Assembly (NCBI RefSeq): GCF_018130955.1
Contig: NZ_JAFCJM010000002.1
Location: 62,001-126,000, forward strand
Source: Bradyrhizobium liaoningense
GTDB lineage: Bacteria; Pseudomonadota; Alphaproteobacteria; Rhizobiales; Xanthobacteraceae
Length of the DNA: 64,000 bases
Direction: 5' to 3'
A model generated the notes under the pieces. It saw only the letters and a list, made by a program, of their open reading frames with translations, made no database searches and was not told where the DNA came from. Positions 16,391-25,035 of this stretch are shown here, one piece after another. The first letter of the stretch is position 1. Every line of letters begins with the position of its first letter. The translations under genes and the position numbers were made by a program.

Positions 16391-17116
16391 ATGGATAGCC
16401 AGCAGGATTCCCTCAAACCGAAGCCCGCAATCCGCGCCGCGGCCTTTTCGGTGCACGTCTTCACCGCATTCGGCGGCGCCATTGCGCTGCTTGCGATGCT
16501 GGAGGCGGTGCGCGAGCACTGGGCCGCGATGTTTCAATGGCTGGGCGTCGCGCTGATCATCGATGCGATCGACGGGCCCATCGCGCGCCGGCTGAACGTC
16601 AAGACGGTGCAGCCGAACTGGTCGGGCGACGTGCTCGACCTCGTGGTCGATTTCGTCACCTATGTGTTCGTGCCGGCCTATGCGATCGTCGCCAGCGGCC
16701 TGCTGCTGCCGGTCGCAGCTCCCATTTTGGGCGTGGCCATCGTCGTCACCAGCGCACTCTATTTCGCCGATTTGCGCATGAAGGCCGACGACAACCATTT
16801 TCGCGGCTTCCCTGCGCTGTGGAACGCCGCTGCGTTCTACCTGTTCCTGCTGCACTGGCCGCCATTGGTGTCGACGCTGCTGATCGCAGCACTCGTGGTG
16901 CTGACCTTCGTGCCGTTCCACGTGCTGCACCCGGTGCGGGTGGTACGGCTGCGCTGGCTGACGATGTCGCTGATCGTCGTCTGGGGCGTGCTCGCGCTCT
17001 ACACGCTGAAGATGGACTTCCAGGTCGGGATGGCCGTGAAGATCGCGCTCTGTGCAATCGCGGCGTACGTCGTCGGCAGTGACGCCGCGATCAGGCTTGC
17101 AAGATCCTTGGTATGA
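16391..17116 (+). CDS. pcs: Phosphatidylcholine synthase
   Basis: This 241-residue membrane protein has the CDP-alcohol phosphotransferase motif: DG, AR and a later G-D--D-VVD pattern in DAIDGPIARRL and WSGDVLDLVVDFVTY. Around it are hydrophobic spans, including LPVAAPILGVAIVVTSALYF. The N-terminal KPAIRAAAFSVHVFTAFGG and the RMKADDNHFRGFPALWN segment are characteristic of Pcs, which condenses choline with CDP-diacylglycerol in the inner membrane. Its stop overlaps the start of a TerC relic (ATGA at 17113-17116). Confidence 0.92.
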   Translation: MDSQQDSLKPKPAIRAAAFSVHVFTAFGGAIALLAMLEAVREHWAAMFQWLGVALIIDAIDGPIARRLNVKTVQPNWSGDVLDLVVDFVTYVFVPAYAIVASGLLLPVAAPILGVAIVVTSALYFADLRMKADDNHFRGFPALWNAAAFYLFLLHWPPLVSTLLIAALVVLTFVPFHVLHPVRVVRLRWLTMSLIVVWGVLALYTLKMDFQVGMAVKIALCAIAAYVVGSDAAIRLARSLV

Positions 17117-17330
17117 TCCACCTCCTGACCAGCCCGGAAGCCTCGGCCGCGCTGTTGACCCTGACCTCGCACGAGATCGCGCTCGGCTGCTGGCGCGGGC
17201 ATTTCTGGTGCTGATCGGCGTCGTGCTGGTTGCCGATGGATTCAAGTTTCACATTCCGCGCGGCTATATCTACTTCGCGATGGCGTTCTCGGCGGCGGTC
17301 GAGGTCTTCAACGTTTCCGGCGAAGCGTAA
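17113..17330 (+). pseudogene. TerC-family membrane protein relic
   Basis: The first frame encodes a TerC-like N-terminus (MIHLLTSPEA, AALLTLT, HEIALG) and stops at about 17214. A second frame continues with the typical TerC C-terminus (RAFLVLIGVVLVADGFKF, HIPRGYIYFAMAFSAAVEVF) and stops at 17330. The central several hundred bases of a normal TerC gene are missing and the frame shifts at the join, so the gene is dead. The start codon still overlaps the pcs stop, showing it once was translationally coupled. Confidence 0.85.
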
Positions 17331-17456
17331 CCGGAGGAAGCTGGCCAAATAGCCGGCTCCGCGCGTTCCAGGGTACGTCGAGTTGACAAGCAAGGCGCGA
17401 TGGCTTTCGTTTGTGGGCAATAAGAGCGAGGGCAGGACGAACGAGGAGGTCAGGTG

Positions 17457-18431
17457 ATGACCAAAGCCGTCCGCGTGCACAAGGTCGGGGGTCCGGAGGC
17501 CCTCGTCTATGAGAGCGTCGACGTGCCCGAGCCTGGCCCCGGTGAGGTCCGAATCCGCCAGCATGCGGTTGGGTTGAACTTCATCGACGTCTATTTCCGC
17601 ACCGGCCTCTACAAGGCGCCGGGGCTGCCCTTCATCGCCGGCAACGAGGCCGCCGGCGAGGTCGTCGCGGTCGGGCCCGGCGTGACGCATTTTCACCCCG
17701 GCGACCGCGTCGCCTATTACTACAATCTCGGCGCCTATACCGGCGAGCGCAACCTTCCCTGGGAGAAGCTGGTCAAACTGCCCGACCACATCACCTACGA
17801 GCAGGGCGCCGTGCTGATGCTCAAGGGCCTGACGGTCTGGTATCTCCTGCACAAGACGTTCAGGGTCGAGCCGCATCACCGCGTGCTGATTCACGCGGCC
17901 GCCGGCGGCATCGGATTGCTCGCCTGCCAATGGGCGCGTGCGCTGGGCGCCCATGTGATCGGCACCGTCGGGTCGCGCGCCAAGGCGGACCTGGCGGAAG
18001 CCAACGGCTGCGATCATGTGATTCTGTACAACGACGAAGATTTCGTGGCGCGGGTCAAACAGATCAGCCGCAACGAGGGCTGCGACGTCGTCTATGACGG
18101 CGTCGGCAAGGCGACCTTCCCGGGTTCGCTGTCGTGCCTGAAGCCGCGCGGCATGTTCGTCTCCTTCGGCAACGCGTCGGGCCCGGTGCCGCCGTTCGCG
18201 ATTGCCGAGCTCAACAATCACGGCTCGCTGTTCGCGACCCGGCCAAAACTCAACGACTACATCGGCAAGCGTTCGGAGCTGCTCGAAGGCGCAGACACGC
18301 TGTTTGCCGCCGTCATCAGCGGCAAGCTGCACGTGCCGATCAACCACGCCTACGCGCTGAAGGACGCGGCCAAGGCGCATATCGACCTCGAAAGCCGCAA
18401 CACCACGGGCGCGTCGATTCTCAAACCGTAG
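17457..18431 (+). CDS. NADPH:quinone oxidoreductase (zinc-free MDR family)
   Basis: This 324-residue protein matches the QOR family: MTKAVRVHKVGGPEALVYE at the start, VGLNFIDVYFRTGLY, PFIAGNEAAGEVVAVGPGVT, and the nucleotide-binding segment HAAAGGIGLLACQWARALGA. Zinc-binding cysteines of alcohol dehydrogenases are absent, as expected. It reduces quinones with NADPH in the cytosol. A strong AGGAGG site precedes the start. GTG 17454 is an alternative start one codon upstream. Confidence 0.9.
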   Translation: MTKAVRVHKVGGPEALVYESVDVPEPGPGEVRIRQHAVGLNFIDVYFRTGLYKAPGLPFIAGNEAAGEVVAVGPGVTHFHPGDRVAYYYNLGAYTGERNLPWEKLVKLPDHITYEQGAVLMLKGLTVWYLLHKTFRVEPHHRVLIHAAAGGIGLLACQWARALGAHVIGTVGSRAKADLAEANGCDHVILYNDEDFVARVKQISRNEGCDVVYDGVGKATFPGSLSCLKPRGMFVSFGNASGPVPPFAIAELNNHGSLFATRPKLNDYIGKRSELLEGADTLFAAVISGKLHVPINHAYALKDAAKAHIDLESRNTTGASILKP

Positions 18432-18450
18432 AGACTCATCTCACCGAAGT

Positions 18451-18537
18451 CGTCATGCCCGGGCTTGTCCCGGGCATCCACGTTCTTCGTGCCGTGTGTC
18501 CAAGACGTGGATGGCCGGGACAAGCCCGGCCATGACG
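18451..18537. repeat. Palindromic intergenic repeat (87 bases)
   Basis: The left arm begins CGTCATGCCCGGGCTTGTCC and the right arm ends GGACAAGCCCGGCCATGACG. The 32-base arms are inverted copies with two mismatches. This is a familiar repeat of Bradyrhizobium-type genomes and here separates two convergent genes. Confidence 0.85.
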
Positions 18538-18551
18538 GAGGAGTGCGGAGC

Positions 18552-19748
18552 CTACGCCACAAGCCGCGCGGCACCGGCCTTGGTCAAGATCGCGTCCAGG
18601 CAATCGACCATCTCGCCGATCTCTGCTCGCGTGACATTGAGTGCCGGCATGAAGCGCAGCGCGTCGGGCTGCGGTGCGTTGAGTAGCACGCCGGCCTCGA
18701 ACGCCTGGGCCACGATCGCCTGCGCGATCGGCAGCTTGAGGTCGAGCGCGAGCAGCAGGCCGCGGCCGCGCACTTCGCCGAGCCCGTGCCGCGCCGAGAC
18801 CTTCTGCAGCTCGCTCTCCAGCAACAGGCCGGTGTCGGCGACATTCCTGAGGAATTCCGGCTTGGCGATTTCCTCAAGCACGGCAACCCCCGCCGCGCAC
18901 ATGATCGGATTGCCACTGAACGTGCCGCCCTGGTCGCCATGCTCGAAGCAGGCGGCCTTCTCGGTCGCGAGCAGGGCGGCGAGCGGCACGCCGCCGCCGA
19001 TGCCCTTGCCGAGCGTCATGATGTCGGGTGCAATCCCGGCATGCTCGTAGTGGAAGAGCTTTCCGGTCCGACCCATGCCGGTCTGGATCTCGTCGAAGAT
19101 CAGGAGCAGGCCGTGCGCCTCGGTCAGCGCGCGCAGCTGCTGCAGGAACTGGTCGGTTGCCTGCCACACACCGGACTCGCCCTGGATCGGCTCCAGCATC
19201 ACGGCGACCGTGTTGTCGGTGATCAGGCTCTCGACAGAGGCGATATCGTTGAGAACAGCCTTCTTGAAGCCCGCCACCTTCGGCTCGAACAGCGGCTCAA
19301 AGGCCTTCTTGCCGGACGCCGACATGGTCGCGAGCGTGCGGCCATGGAAACCGCCGGCAAACGTGATGATCTCGAACGCGCCACCCTTGTGCAGGCTGCC
19401 ATATTTGCGCGCGAGCTTGATCGCGCCCTCATTGGCTTCCGCGCCGGAATTGGCAAAGAACACCTGGTCGAAACAGCTCTTCTCGACCAGCGCCTGCGCC
19501 AGCTGGAGGCTCGGGCCGTTGTAGAAGGCGGGGCTCGGCGTCAGCAGCCGCCTGGCTTGCGCAGCGAGCGCATCGGCAACGGCCGGCGGCGAATGGCCGA
19601 GGCAGTTCACCGCCCAGCCCTGCACGAAGTCGAGATAGCGCTTGCGGCTGTCGTCCCAGAGGTAGGAGCCCGCGCCGCGGACGAACACGGCCTTGGGCCG
19701 GGCGGTGATGTCCATCAGCGCATCATACGGATGGGTAGCGTTGGTCAT
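18552..19748 (-). CDS. argD: Acetylornithine aminotransferase (class III, PLP)
   Basis: This 398-residue protein has ArgD features: [24 protein letters not shown] in the N-terminal region (G-YLWD and YLDF are diagnostic), [31 protein letters not shown], and the PLP lysine in [12 protein letters not shown]. It catalyses transamination of N-acetylglutamate semialdehyde in arginine synthesis. The start ATG 19748 follows GAGGAG. Upstream lies a terminator hairpin and an arginine-rich leader frame, which supports the arginine assignment over other class III aminotransferases. No other arg gene is adjacent. Confidence 0.87.
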   Translation of the reverse strand: MTNATHPYDALMDITARPKAVFVRGAGSYLWDDSRKRYLDFVQGWAVNCLGHSPPAVADALAAQARRLLTPSPAFYNGPSLQLAQALVEKSCFDQVFFANSGAEANEGAIKLARKYGSLHKGGAFEIITFAGGFHGRTLATMSASGKKAFEPLFEPKVAGFKKAVLNDIASVESLITDNTVAVMLEPIQGESGVWQATDQFLQQLRALTEAHGLLLIFDEIQTGMGRTGKLFHYEHAGIAPDIMTLGKGIGGGVPLAALLATEKAACFEHGDQGGTFSGNPIMCAAGVAVLEEIAKPEFLRNVADTGLLLESELQKVSARHGLGEVRGRGLLLALDLKLPIAQAIVAQAFEAGVLLNAPQPDALRFMPALNVTRAEIGEMVDCLDAILTKAGAARLVA

Positions 19749-19786
19749 GTCAGACTCCTCGTGGGGGCGGGTGAAAAAGGCGCGCG

Positions 19787-19825
19787 AAAAGCGAGAAGGC
19801 CGCACTTTGCGGGTGCGGCCTTCTC
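19787..19825 (-). terminator. Attenuator-type terminator in the argD leader
   Basis: On the minus strand GAGAAGGCCGCAC (19825-19813) pairs perfectly with GTGCGGCCTTCTC (19805-19793) around a seven-base loop. GC and then TTTT follow. The structure lies between the arginine-rich leader frame and the argD ribosome binding site, so it would end transcription before argD unless prevented from forming. Confidence 0.8.
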
Positions 19826-19849
19826 GAAAACCTGGGCTGAATTAGCTGA

Positions 19850-19939
19850 TCAGCGCTGGCGTCGGACATGGCGCAACCCATCATCGTCGCGGGTGCGACG
19901 ACGGAAAGCTGCGCGGCGGTGGGTCCGAGTGAACATCAT
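19850..19939 (-). CDS. Arginine-rich leader peptide of argD (29 codons, 11 Arg)
   Basis: The frame runs from ATG 19939 to TGA at 19852-19850. Arginine occupies codons 5, 8, 9, 13, 14, 15, 17, 23, 26, 27 and 29. Codons 13-15 (CGT CGT CGC) form one arm of a hairpin with GCGACGATG a few bases on. The stop is 25 bases before the terminator stem. A likely promoter ends about 8 bases before the ATG, so the leader would be nearly leaderless, as reported for rhizobial trpL. The logic is that of ribosome-mediated attenuation: scarce charged tRNA-Arg stalls the ribosome and lets argD be read. Confidence 0.7.
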   Translation of the reverse strand: MMFTRTHRRAAFRRRTRDDDGLRHVRRQR

Positions 19940-19947
19940 GGGGCGCG

Positions 19948-19977
19948 GCCATACAGCCGAAGGGCAGGGCTTGTCAA
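19948..19977 (-). promoter_or_regulatory. Sigma-70-type promoter for the argD leader
   Basis: A perfect TTGACA occupies 19977-19972 on the minus strand. Eighteen bases later TATGGC occupies 19953-19948 as a partial -10 box. Transcription would start near 19941, two bases before the leader ATG. Confidence 0.6.
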
Positions 19978-20003
19978 GCCGTTCTCGCGCCGGCGGTGAC
20001 GGC

Positions 20004-20651
20004 TTACGTCAGATGCGCTGCTTCCTCGGCCTCGTCCTCACCCCAGTCGGCATCGGCGATCGAGTGGTCGATCCATTCGCCGCGCAGGAGCTTCAGCGGC
20101 GATTTCCAGTACAGGGCGATGTTGTGGAACGGATCGGTCAGCACCTTGAAAGCCCACACCAGCCCGGTCGAGACGCCCCTGACAACGAAGAGCTGGAGCA
20201 TGCGGAAGAGGCCGCCGCCGATGCCGATGGCGAGCCAGAGCGCGCCGACATGGCGAATGAAATCGAGCCGGTCGGCCGGCGGATCGAAAGCGCCGAACAA
20301 CGTCGGGAAGGCGAACAGCGCCAGCGGCGCGAGGCCCCAGACGATCAGGAGGATGATCTTGCGGGTCTGGTTGTAGCCGACCTTCACCGCTTCCTTGTAG
20401 GCGTTGGTGACTTCGTTGACGGCGTCGTAGCCGTTCGGCTCGAAGAAGAAATGCCCGGTCTGCCGCGTCAGCATCGCGAGCCAACCGACGAGCCCCGCGA
20501 GTGCGGGATCGCTGAACAGCAGCGCGTAGCAGATCAGGAAGATGACGGCGCTGATCAGATGCAGCGTCTGGTTCACGTTGCTCTGGTGGTAATAGCGGTA
20601 ATCGTCCCAGCGCTGGGCGCGCAGCATGTTCGACAGCAGGCTCATCATCAA
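20004..20651 (-). CDS. Conserved integral membrane protein, unknown function
   Basis: This 215-residue protein has hydrophobic spans near residues 28-48 (NQTLHLISAVIFLICYALLF), 50-65, 97-118 (IILLIVWGLAPLALFAFP) and 137-157 (ALWLAIGIGGGLFRMLQLF). A conserved-looking cytosolic start (RWDDYRYYHQSNVN) and GHFFFEPNG in the first loop add polar and histidine residues. It recalls small lipid-processing membrane proteins, but I cannot place it in a family. It is upstream of argD on the same strand and is probably independent of the argD leader promoter. Confidence 0.65.
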   Translation of the reverse strand: MMMSLLSNMLRAQRWDDYRYYHQSNVNQTLHLISAVIFLICYALLFSDPALAGLVGWLAMLTRQTGHFFFEPNGYDAVNEVTNAYKEAVKVGYNQTRKIILLIVWGLAPLALFAFPTLFGAFDPPADRLDFIRHVGALWLAIGIGGGLFRMLQLFVVRGVSTGLVWAFKVLTDPFHNIALYWKSPLKLLRGEWIDHSIADADWGEDEAEEAAHLT

Positions 20652-20752
20652 TCCTCGCTCGTTGACGGCGCGGCAGCCATAGGCCGAGTCCGTGAACGAT
20701 GCGTGACTGCATTATAGTGTCACATTGCGTGCGGTGCGCACGCGGTAGCGCA

Positions 20753-21916
20753 TTACTGAATGCCGTAATGCGCGAACTCGTCGGCGATGTCGGCCTTGAT
20801 CGCCTTGGCGGCGGCGATATCGCTCTCCGCGCCGGCTGCATCGCCCTTCTTCCGCTTGACGAGCCCGCGGCCGTAGAGGGCGCTTTCAAGTTTTGGCTGG
20901 GCCGCGAGCGCGGCGTCGTAATCGCTGAGCGCGGCATCGAGTTGGCCGAGCTTGAGGTGGCACAGCGCGCGGCTGTCGAGCGTGTAGGGATCGCTCGGCC
21001 GCATCTTCAGCGACTGCTCGCAATCGGCAAGCGCCCCGTCGAGCTGGCCGAGGATCGCGCGCGTCATGCAGCGTTCGTTGAAGACGGCGGCGTAGCTGGC
21101 ATTGGCCTTGATCGAGCGATCGTAATCCTCCAGCGCGCGGACGTAGTCGTGCTCGTAAAGATACATGTTAGCCCGCGCGTAGGTGTCGCGATCGTTGTTC
21201 GGATTGAGCGCGATCGATTTTGCGAAATCGGCGAAGGCGCGCGTGCGATCACCCTTGTCGCGAAAGACCCGCGCGCGGTTGCCATAGGCCGCCGCATAGG
21301 TCGGATCGAGCTTGATCGACATATCGAAATCGGCGAGCGCGCGATCCGGCTCGTCGTGCTCCCGATAGGCCGTGCCGCGGTTGTAGTAGGCGAGCGCGAA
21401 TTTCGGATCGAGCCTGATGGCCTGGGTGTAGTCGGCCATCGCGCGCTCATAGTCGTTCTTGCCGGCGTAGGAATTGCCGCGGTTGTTGAAGTACTGCGCA
21501 TCGCCGGGATCGAGCCGGATGGCGCGGTCGTAGTCGGCGATGGCATGGTCGCGATCGCCGAGATCGTCATAGGCAATGCCGCGGTTGAACCAGGCTGATG
21601 CGTCCTTCGGATTGAGGTCCAACGCGCGGTTGAGGTCATCGATCGCGCGCTCGGGATTGCCCTTGCGCCGCAAGGCTTCGCCGCGATTGTTGAGGGCAAG
21701 CTGGGTGGTGCTCCGTGACGGGTTCGACTGAAGTACGGCCGTGCAGCCGGCGATGCGCTGGTCCTCGGTCACCCCGCTCCTGGCGAAGCACCAGTCGCGC
21801 GCCTGGGAGAGCGACGTCTGTGCCATCGGGGCGGTGCTGAAAACCGGGGAGGCGAGCAGTCCAACCATGATTGCGAGGACGTTCAGCCGTCCGCCCACCC
21901 TGAGATCAATTTGCAT
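20753..21916 (-). CDS. Secreted tetratricopeptide repeat (TPR) protein
   Basis: This 387-residue protein has a signal peptide (LNVLAIMVGLLASPVFSTAP) followed by a cysteine-bearing segment and about nine TPR units. Unit marks recur every 34 residues: NRGEALRRKGNPERAIDDL, NRGIAYDDLGDRDHAIADY, NRGNSYAGKNDYERAMADY and so on, each followed by AIRLDP-like turns. Such repeats bind other proteins, and a periplasmic scaffold role is likely. The start at 21916 is chosen because it precedes the signal peptide; a longer in-frame extension was rejected. Confidence 0.85.
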   Translation of the reverse strand: MQIDLRVGGRLNVLAIMVGLLASPVFSTAPMAQTSLSQARDWCFARSGVTEDQRIAGCTAVLQSNPSRSTTQLALNNRGEALRRKGNPERAIDDLNRALDLNPKDASAWFNRGIAYDDLGDRDHAIADYDRAIRLDPGDAQYFNNRGNSYAGKNDYERAMADYTQAIRLDPKFALAYYNRGTAYREHDEPDRALADFDMSIKLDPTYAAAYGNRARVFRDKGDRTRAFADFAKSIALNPNNDRDTYARANMYLYEHDYVRALEDYDRSIKANASYAAVFNERCMTRAILGQLDGALADCEQSLKMRPSDPYTLDSRALCHLKLGQLDAALSDYDAALAAQPKLESALYGRGLVKRKKGDAAGAESDIAAAKAIKADIADEFAHYGIQ

Positions 21917-22039
21917 CGCCAACCTCGCGCCGAACCATTGTCGGGCTCGCGTGTTTGTAACTTTAAGACGCGGATCGGTTCGAACCGGGCAGGGCCGCTG
22001 AGCGACCAAGACAGGAGACAATTTTCGGCAGGGGCGCTA

Positions 22040-22999
22040 GTGTCCGATCAACCCTATCACATTGATATCGAGAGCATTCGCAGGGCGTTTCCGCCGGGTA
22101 CCGAGGTGCCGCCGCTGCTGCTCGGTTTTGCCGGCTGGCTCGAGGGGCGGCCCTGGGGCAGCGTCGGCTGCTACAGCCTCATGGGACAATTTGCCGACGG
22201 CGCGCCGATCGTCGACGGCAGCCCGCTGCGCGACAAGTTCGCGCTGTTCATGCGCTTGCCCGAAGGGTCCGAAGTCGGCGCCTGGTACGGTGCCGGCCCC
22301 GATCAGTCAGATGCGCCGGTCGTGGTGCTGGGCTCGGAAGGGCAGTACGACATTCTCGCGCCCTCGGTCGCGGGCCTGCTCGCCAAGATCGCCTTGCAGA
22401 AGTTCGAAGACAATTGGAGCGATTTCCTGCCGCATGAGGACGCAGACGATGCGACCGACGAATTGGCGGACTGGCTGAAGATCCGCCTCGGCACGGACGA
22501 TCTCGAATCCCTGACGCAGAGCGCGGCCGAGCCGCCGGACTTTCGCCACTGGATGGAGAAATGGTGTCGCGACCGCGAAGATTACTGGTCGAACCATCCA
22601 ATGATGGCCGAGCTCGGCTGGCGGCTGGCGGCGCACCTGCCGAAGGGCAAGAACCCCTGGGACAAGACGCATTTCGAGATCGCGATCGTCGGCAGCCAGT
22701 TTCAGGCGCGCGTGCTTCGCCGCGGCCGGCAGCCGGTCGAGGAGGCCGGAAAGATCGAGCCGCTGCTGCGCGAACTCCGCGACGACATGCGGCGTGCCCG
22801 GCCGCATCTCGGGCTGTGGTACTCGATGGCGTTCGGGCTCTACGCCGATGGCCGCGTCGTGCCGCGCTTCGACTACGACACCCGTCCCATGATCGGCGAG
22901 GCGCCGGCGGAGCTCGCCGAAGCGCAGGCCGATCTCGCCCGCGCGCCGCGACCGGAGCAATGGGTGCCGGCGTGGCTGGCGGCGGCAGAAGCTGGATGA
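22040..22999 (+). CDS. Hypothetical protein, possible immunity-type (DUF600/SUKH-like) fold
   Basis: This 319-residue soluble protein starts at GTG 22040. The N-terminal part is rich in short strands (LLLGFAGWLEGRPWGSVGCY, FALFMRLPEGSEVG, VVVLGSEGQYDILA). The C-terminal part contains LWYSMAFGLYADGRVVPRFD followed by YDTRP, a pattern that resembles YezG-like DUF600 immunity proteins. The resemblance is weak and unchecked. It lies alone between the divergent TPR gene and the convergent rimO. Confidence 0.5.
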   Translation: MSDQPYHIDIESIRRAFPPGTEVPPLLLGFAGWLEGRPWGSVGCYSLMGQFADGAPIVDGSPLRDKFALFMRLPEGSEVGAWYGAGPDQSDAPVVVLGSEGQYDILAPSVAGLLAKIALQKFEDNWSDFLPHEDADDATDELADWLKIRLGTDDLESLTQSAAEPPDFRHWMEKWCRDREDYWSNHPMMAELGWRLAAHLPKGKNPWDKTHFEIAIVGSQFQARVLRRGRQPVEEAGKIEPLLRELRDDMRRARPHLGLWYSMAFGLYADGRVVPRFDYDTRPMIGEAPAELAEAQADLARAPRPEQWVPAWLAAAEAG

Positions 23000-23003
23000 A
23001 AAC

Positions 23004-24335
23004 TCAGAATCCCGCGACGCTGCCGTGCAGGTCGTAGGCGTCGGCGCGTTCTATCTTTGCGGTGACGATTTCGCCGACCCGCAAGGGGCGCCGGCTCGAC
23101 AGATAGACTGCGCCGTCGATCTCCGGCGCATCGGCCTTGGAGCGGCCTTTTGCGACCGTCGGGCCGACCTCGTCGATGATGATCTGCTGGCGGGTGCCGA
23201 CCTTGCGCTTGAGCCGGCGCGCAGAGATCTTCTGCTGCCGCGCCATCAGCGCGTTGTAGCGCTCCTCCTTCACCTCATCGGGCACGGCGCCGGGAAGCGC
23301 ATTCGACGTGGCGCCCGCGACCGGCTCGTATTTGAAGCAGCCGAGGCGATCGATCTCGGCCTCATCAAGCCAGTCGAGCAGATAGGCGAAATCTGAATCG
23401 GTCTCGCCGGGGAAGCCGACGATGAAGGTCGAGCGCAGCGCCAGGTCCGGGCACTCCTCGCGCCAGCGCTTGATGCGCGCCAGCGTCTTGTCCTGCGCCG
23501 CCGGCCGCTTCATGGCCTTCAACACCTCGGGGCTCGCATGCTGGAACGGGATGTCGAGATAGGGCAGCACCTTGCCCTCGGTCATGAGCGCGATGACCTC
23601 GTCGACATGCGGGTAGGGGTAGACATATTGCAGGCGGACCCAGGCGCCGAACTCGCCGAGCTCCTTCGCCAGATCGAGGAATTTTGCGCGGACCTGGCGG
23701 TCCTTCCACGGGCTCTCGGCATATTTCACGTCGACGCCGTAGGCCGAGGTGTCCTGCGAGATGACCAGCAGCTCCTTGACGCCGGCGCCGACCAGGCGCT
23801 CGGCCTCGCGCAGGACGTCGTTGGCCGGCCGCGACACCAGGTCGCCGCGCAGTTTTGGGATGATGCAGAAGCTGCAGCGGTTGTTGCAGCCCTCGGAGAT
23901 TTTCAGATAGGCGTAGTGGCGCGGCGTCAGCTTGATGCCCTGCGGCGGCACCAGGTCGAGATGCGGATTGTGCGCCGGCGGCAGCGCGCGGTGCACGGCG
24001 TCCAGCACCGACTCATATTGCTGCGGGCCGGTGATCGAGAGCACGCCGGGATAGGCCTGCTCGATCTGCTCGGGCTCGGCGCCCATGCAGCCGGTGACGA
24101 TCACCTTGCCGTTCTCGGCCATGGCCTCGCCGATCGCCGAGAGCGATTCCTGCTTGGCGCTGTCCAGGAAGCCGCAGGTGTTAACGATGACGATGTCGGC
24201 CCCGTCGTGCTTGCGGGCAAGCTCGTAGCCTTCGGCGCGCAGCCGTGTGATGATGCGCTCGGAATCGACCAATGCCTTGGGACACCCGAGCGAAACGAAG
24301 CTGACCTTGGGCGCAGCCGCCTGATTCATATCCAA
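23004..24335 (-). CDS. rimO: Ribosomal protein S12 methylthiotransferase RimO
   Basis: This 443-residue radical SAM enzyme has the UPF0004 N-terminal domain ([37 protein letters not shown], giving three cluster cysteines). The radical SAM motif is [13 protein letters not shown]. The C-terminal TRAM region ([15 protein letters not shown] to the end) is present. [10 protein letters not shown] and the DTSAYGVD segment are RimO-type rather than MiaB-type. It adds a methylthio group to an aspartate of ribosomal protein S12. The length is normal. It is divergent from nasT. Confidence 0.94.
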   Translation of the reverse strand: MDMNQAAAPKVSFVSLGCPKALVDSERIITRLRAEGYELARKHDGADIVIVNTCGFLDSAKQESLSAIGEAMAENGKVIVTGCMGAEPEQIEQAYPGVLSITGPQQYESVLDAVHRALPPAHNPHLDLVPPQGIKLTPRHYAYLKISEGCNNRCSFCIIPKLRGDLVSRPANDVLREAERLVGAGVKELLVISQDTSAYGVDVKYAESPWKDRQVRAKFLDLAKELGEFGAWVRLQYVYPYPHVDEVIALMTEGKVLPYLDIPFQHASPEVLKAMKRPAAQDKTLARIKRWREECPDLALRSTFIVGFPGETDSDFAYLLDWLDEAEIDRLGCFKYEPVAGATSNALPGAVPDEVKEERYNALMARQQKISARRLKRKVGTRQQIIIDEVGPTVAKGRSKADAPEIDGAVYLSSRRPLRVGEIVTAKIERADAYDLHGSVAGF

Positions 24336-24444
24336 ATCTGCCTGATTGACCGGCTGGAGCTAGTCCTAATTGCCGCCAATTACAACCCTTTGCATGGCGT
24401 TCCGGCGTGCTATGGATGCACTCCGTGGGGGTGGTGAGTGAGCG

Positions 24445-25035
24445 ATGAGCGCCGAACAGTCGCCTAAAATCGTGATTGTCGACGAAAGCCCGATCCGGGC
24501 TGCAATCCTTGAGGAGGGGCTGCGCGAAGCCGGCTTCACCCAGGTCGTGCACATCCGCGAGATGCAGAGCCTTTTGGCGCGCATTTACTCTGTCGACCCC
24601 GACATCATCCTGATCGACCTCGAAAACCCCAGCCGCGACGTGCTTGAAGCGATGTTCCAGGTCAGCCGCGCCGTGCGCCGCCCGATCGCGATGTTCGTCG
24701 ACCAGAGCGATTCCGCCTCGATCCAGGCCTCCGTGGAGGCGGGGGTTTCCGCCTATATCGTCGATGGCCTGAAAAAGGAGCGGATCAAGCCGATCCTCGA
24801 CCTCTGCGTGTCCCGGTTCAACGCCTTCGCAAAACTCCAGGAGGAACTGGAGCGAACCAAGTCGCAGCTCGAGGACCGCAAGGTGATCGAGCGCGCCAAG
24901 GGTATTTTGATGAAGATGAAGGGCCTCAACGAGGACGAGGCCTATGTGCTGCTGCGCTCCACGGCGATGCGCGAGAAGAAGAAAATCGGCGAGATCGCGC
25001 AGTCGATCATCACCGCCTCGGAGATGCTGAAATGA
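24445..25035 (+). CDS. nasT: NasT-type antitermination regulator (receiver plus ANTAR)
   Basis: This 196-residue protein has a receiver-like domain (KIVIVDESPIRAAIL, IILIDLENPSRDVLEAM) followed by a linker helix and an ANTAR RNA-binding domain at about residues 125-190 (LEDRKVIERAKGILMKMKGL, EAYVLLRSTAMREKKKIGEI). NasT binds leader hairpins of nitrate-assimilation mRNAs and prevents termination, and is held inactive by NasS when nitrate is absent. Overlap of 4 bases with nasS fits this pair. The long leader before nirA is a probable target. Confidence 0.92.
   Translation: MSAEQSPKIVIVDESPIRAAILEEGLREAGFTQVVHIREMQSLLARIYSVDPDIILIDLENPSRDVLEAMFQVSRAVRRPIAMFVDQSDSASIQASVEAGVSAYIVDGLKKERIKPILDLCVSRFNAFAKLQEELERTKSQLEDRKVIERAKGILMKMKGLNEDEAYVLLRSTAMREKKKIGEIAQSIITASEMLK

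Noticed and set aside
18451..18537. CRISPR-like or attachment-site interpretation of the palindromic repeat
   Set aside because: It is a single palindromic unit with no spacers and no integrase, and matches the dispersed intergenic repeat type.
18786..20717. Open frame of 643 codons opposite argD
   Set aside because: It is rich in Arg, His and Glu without motifs and runs antisense through argD and the attenuator.
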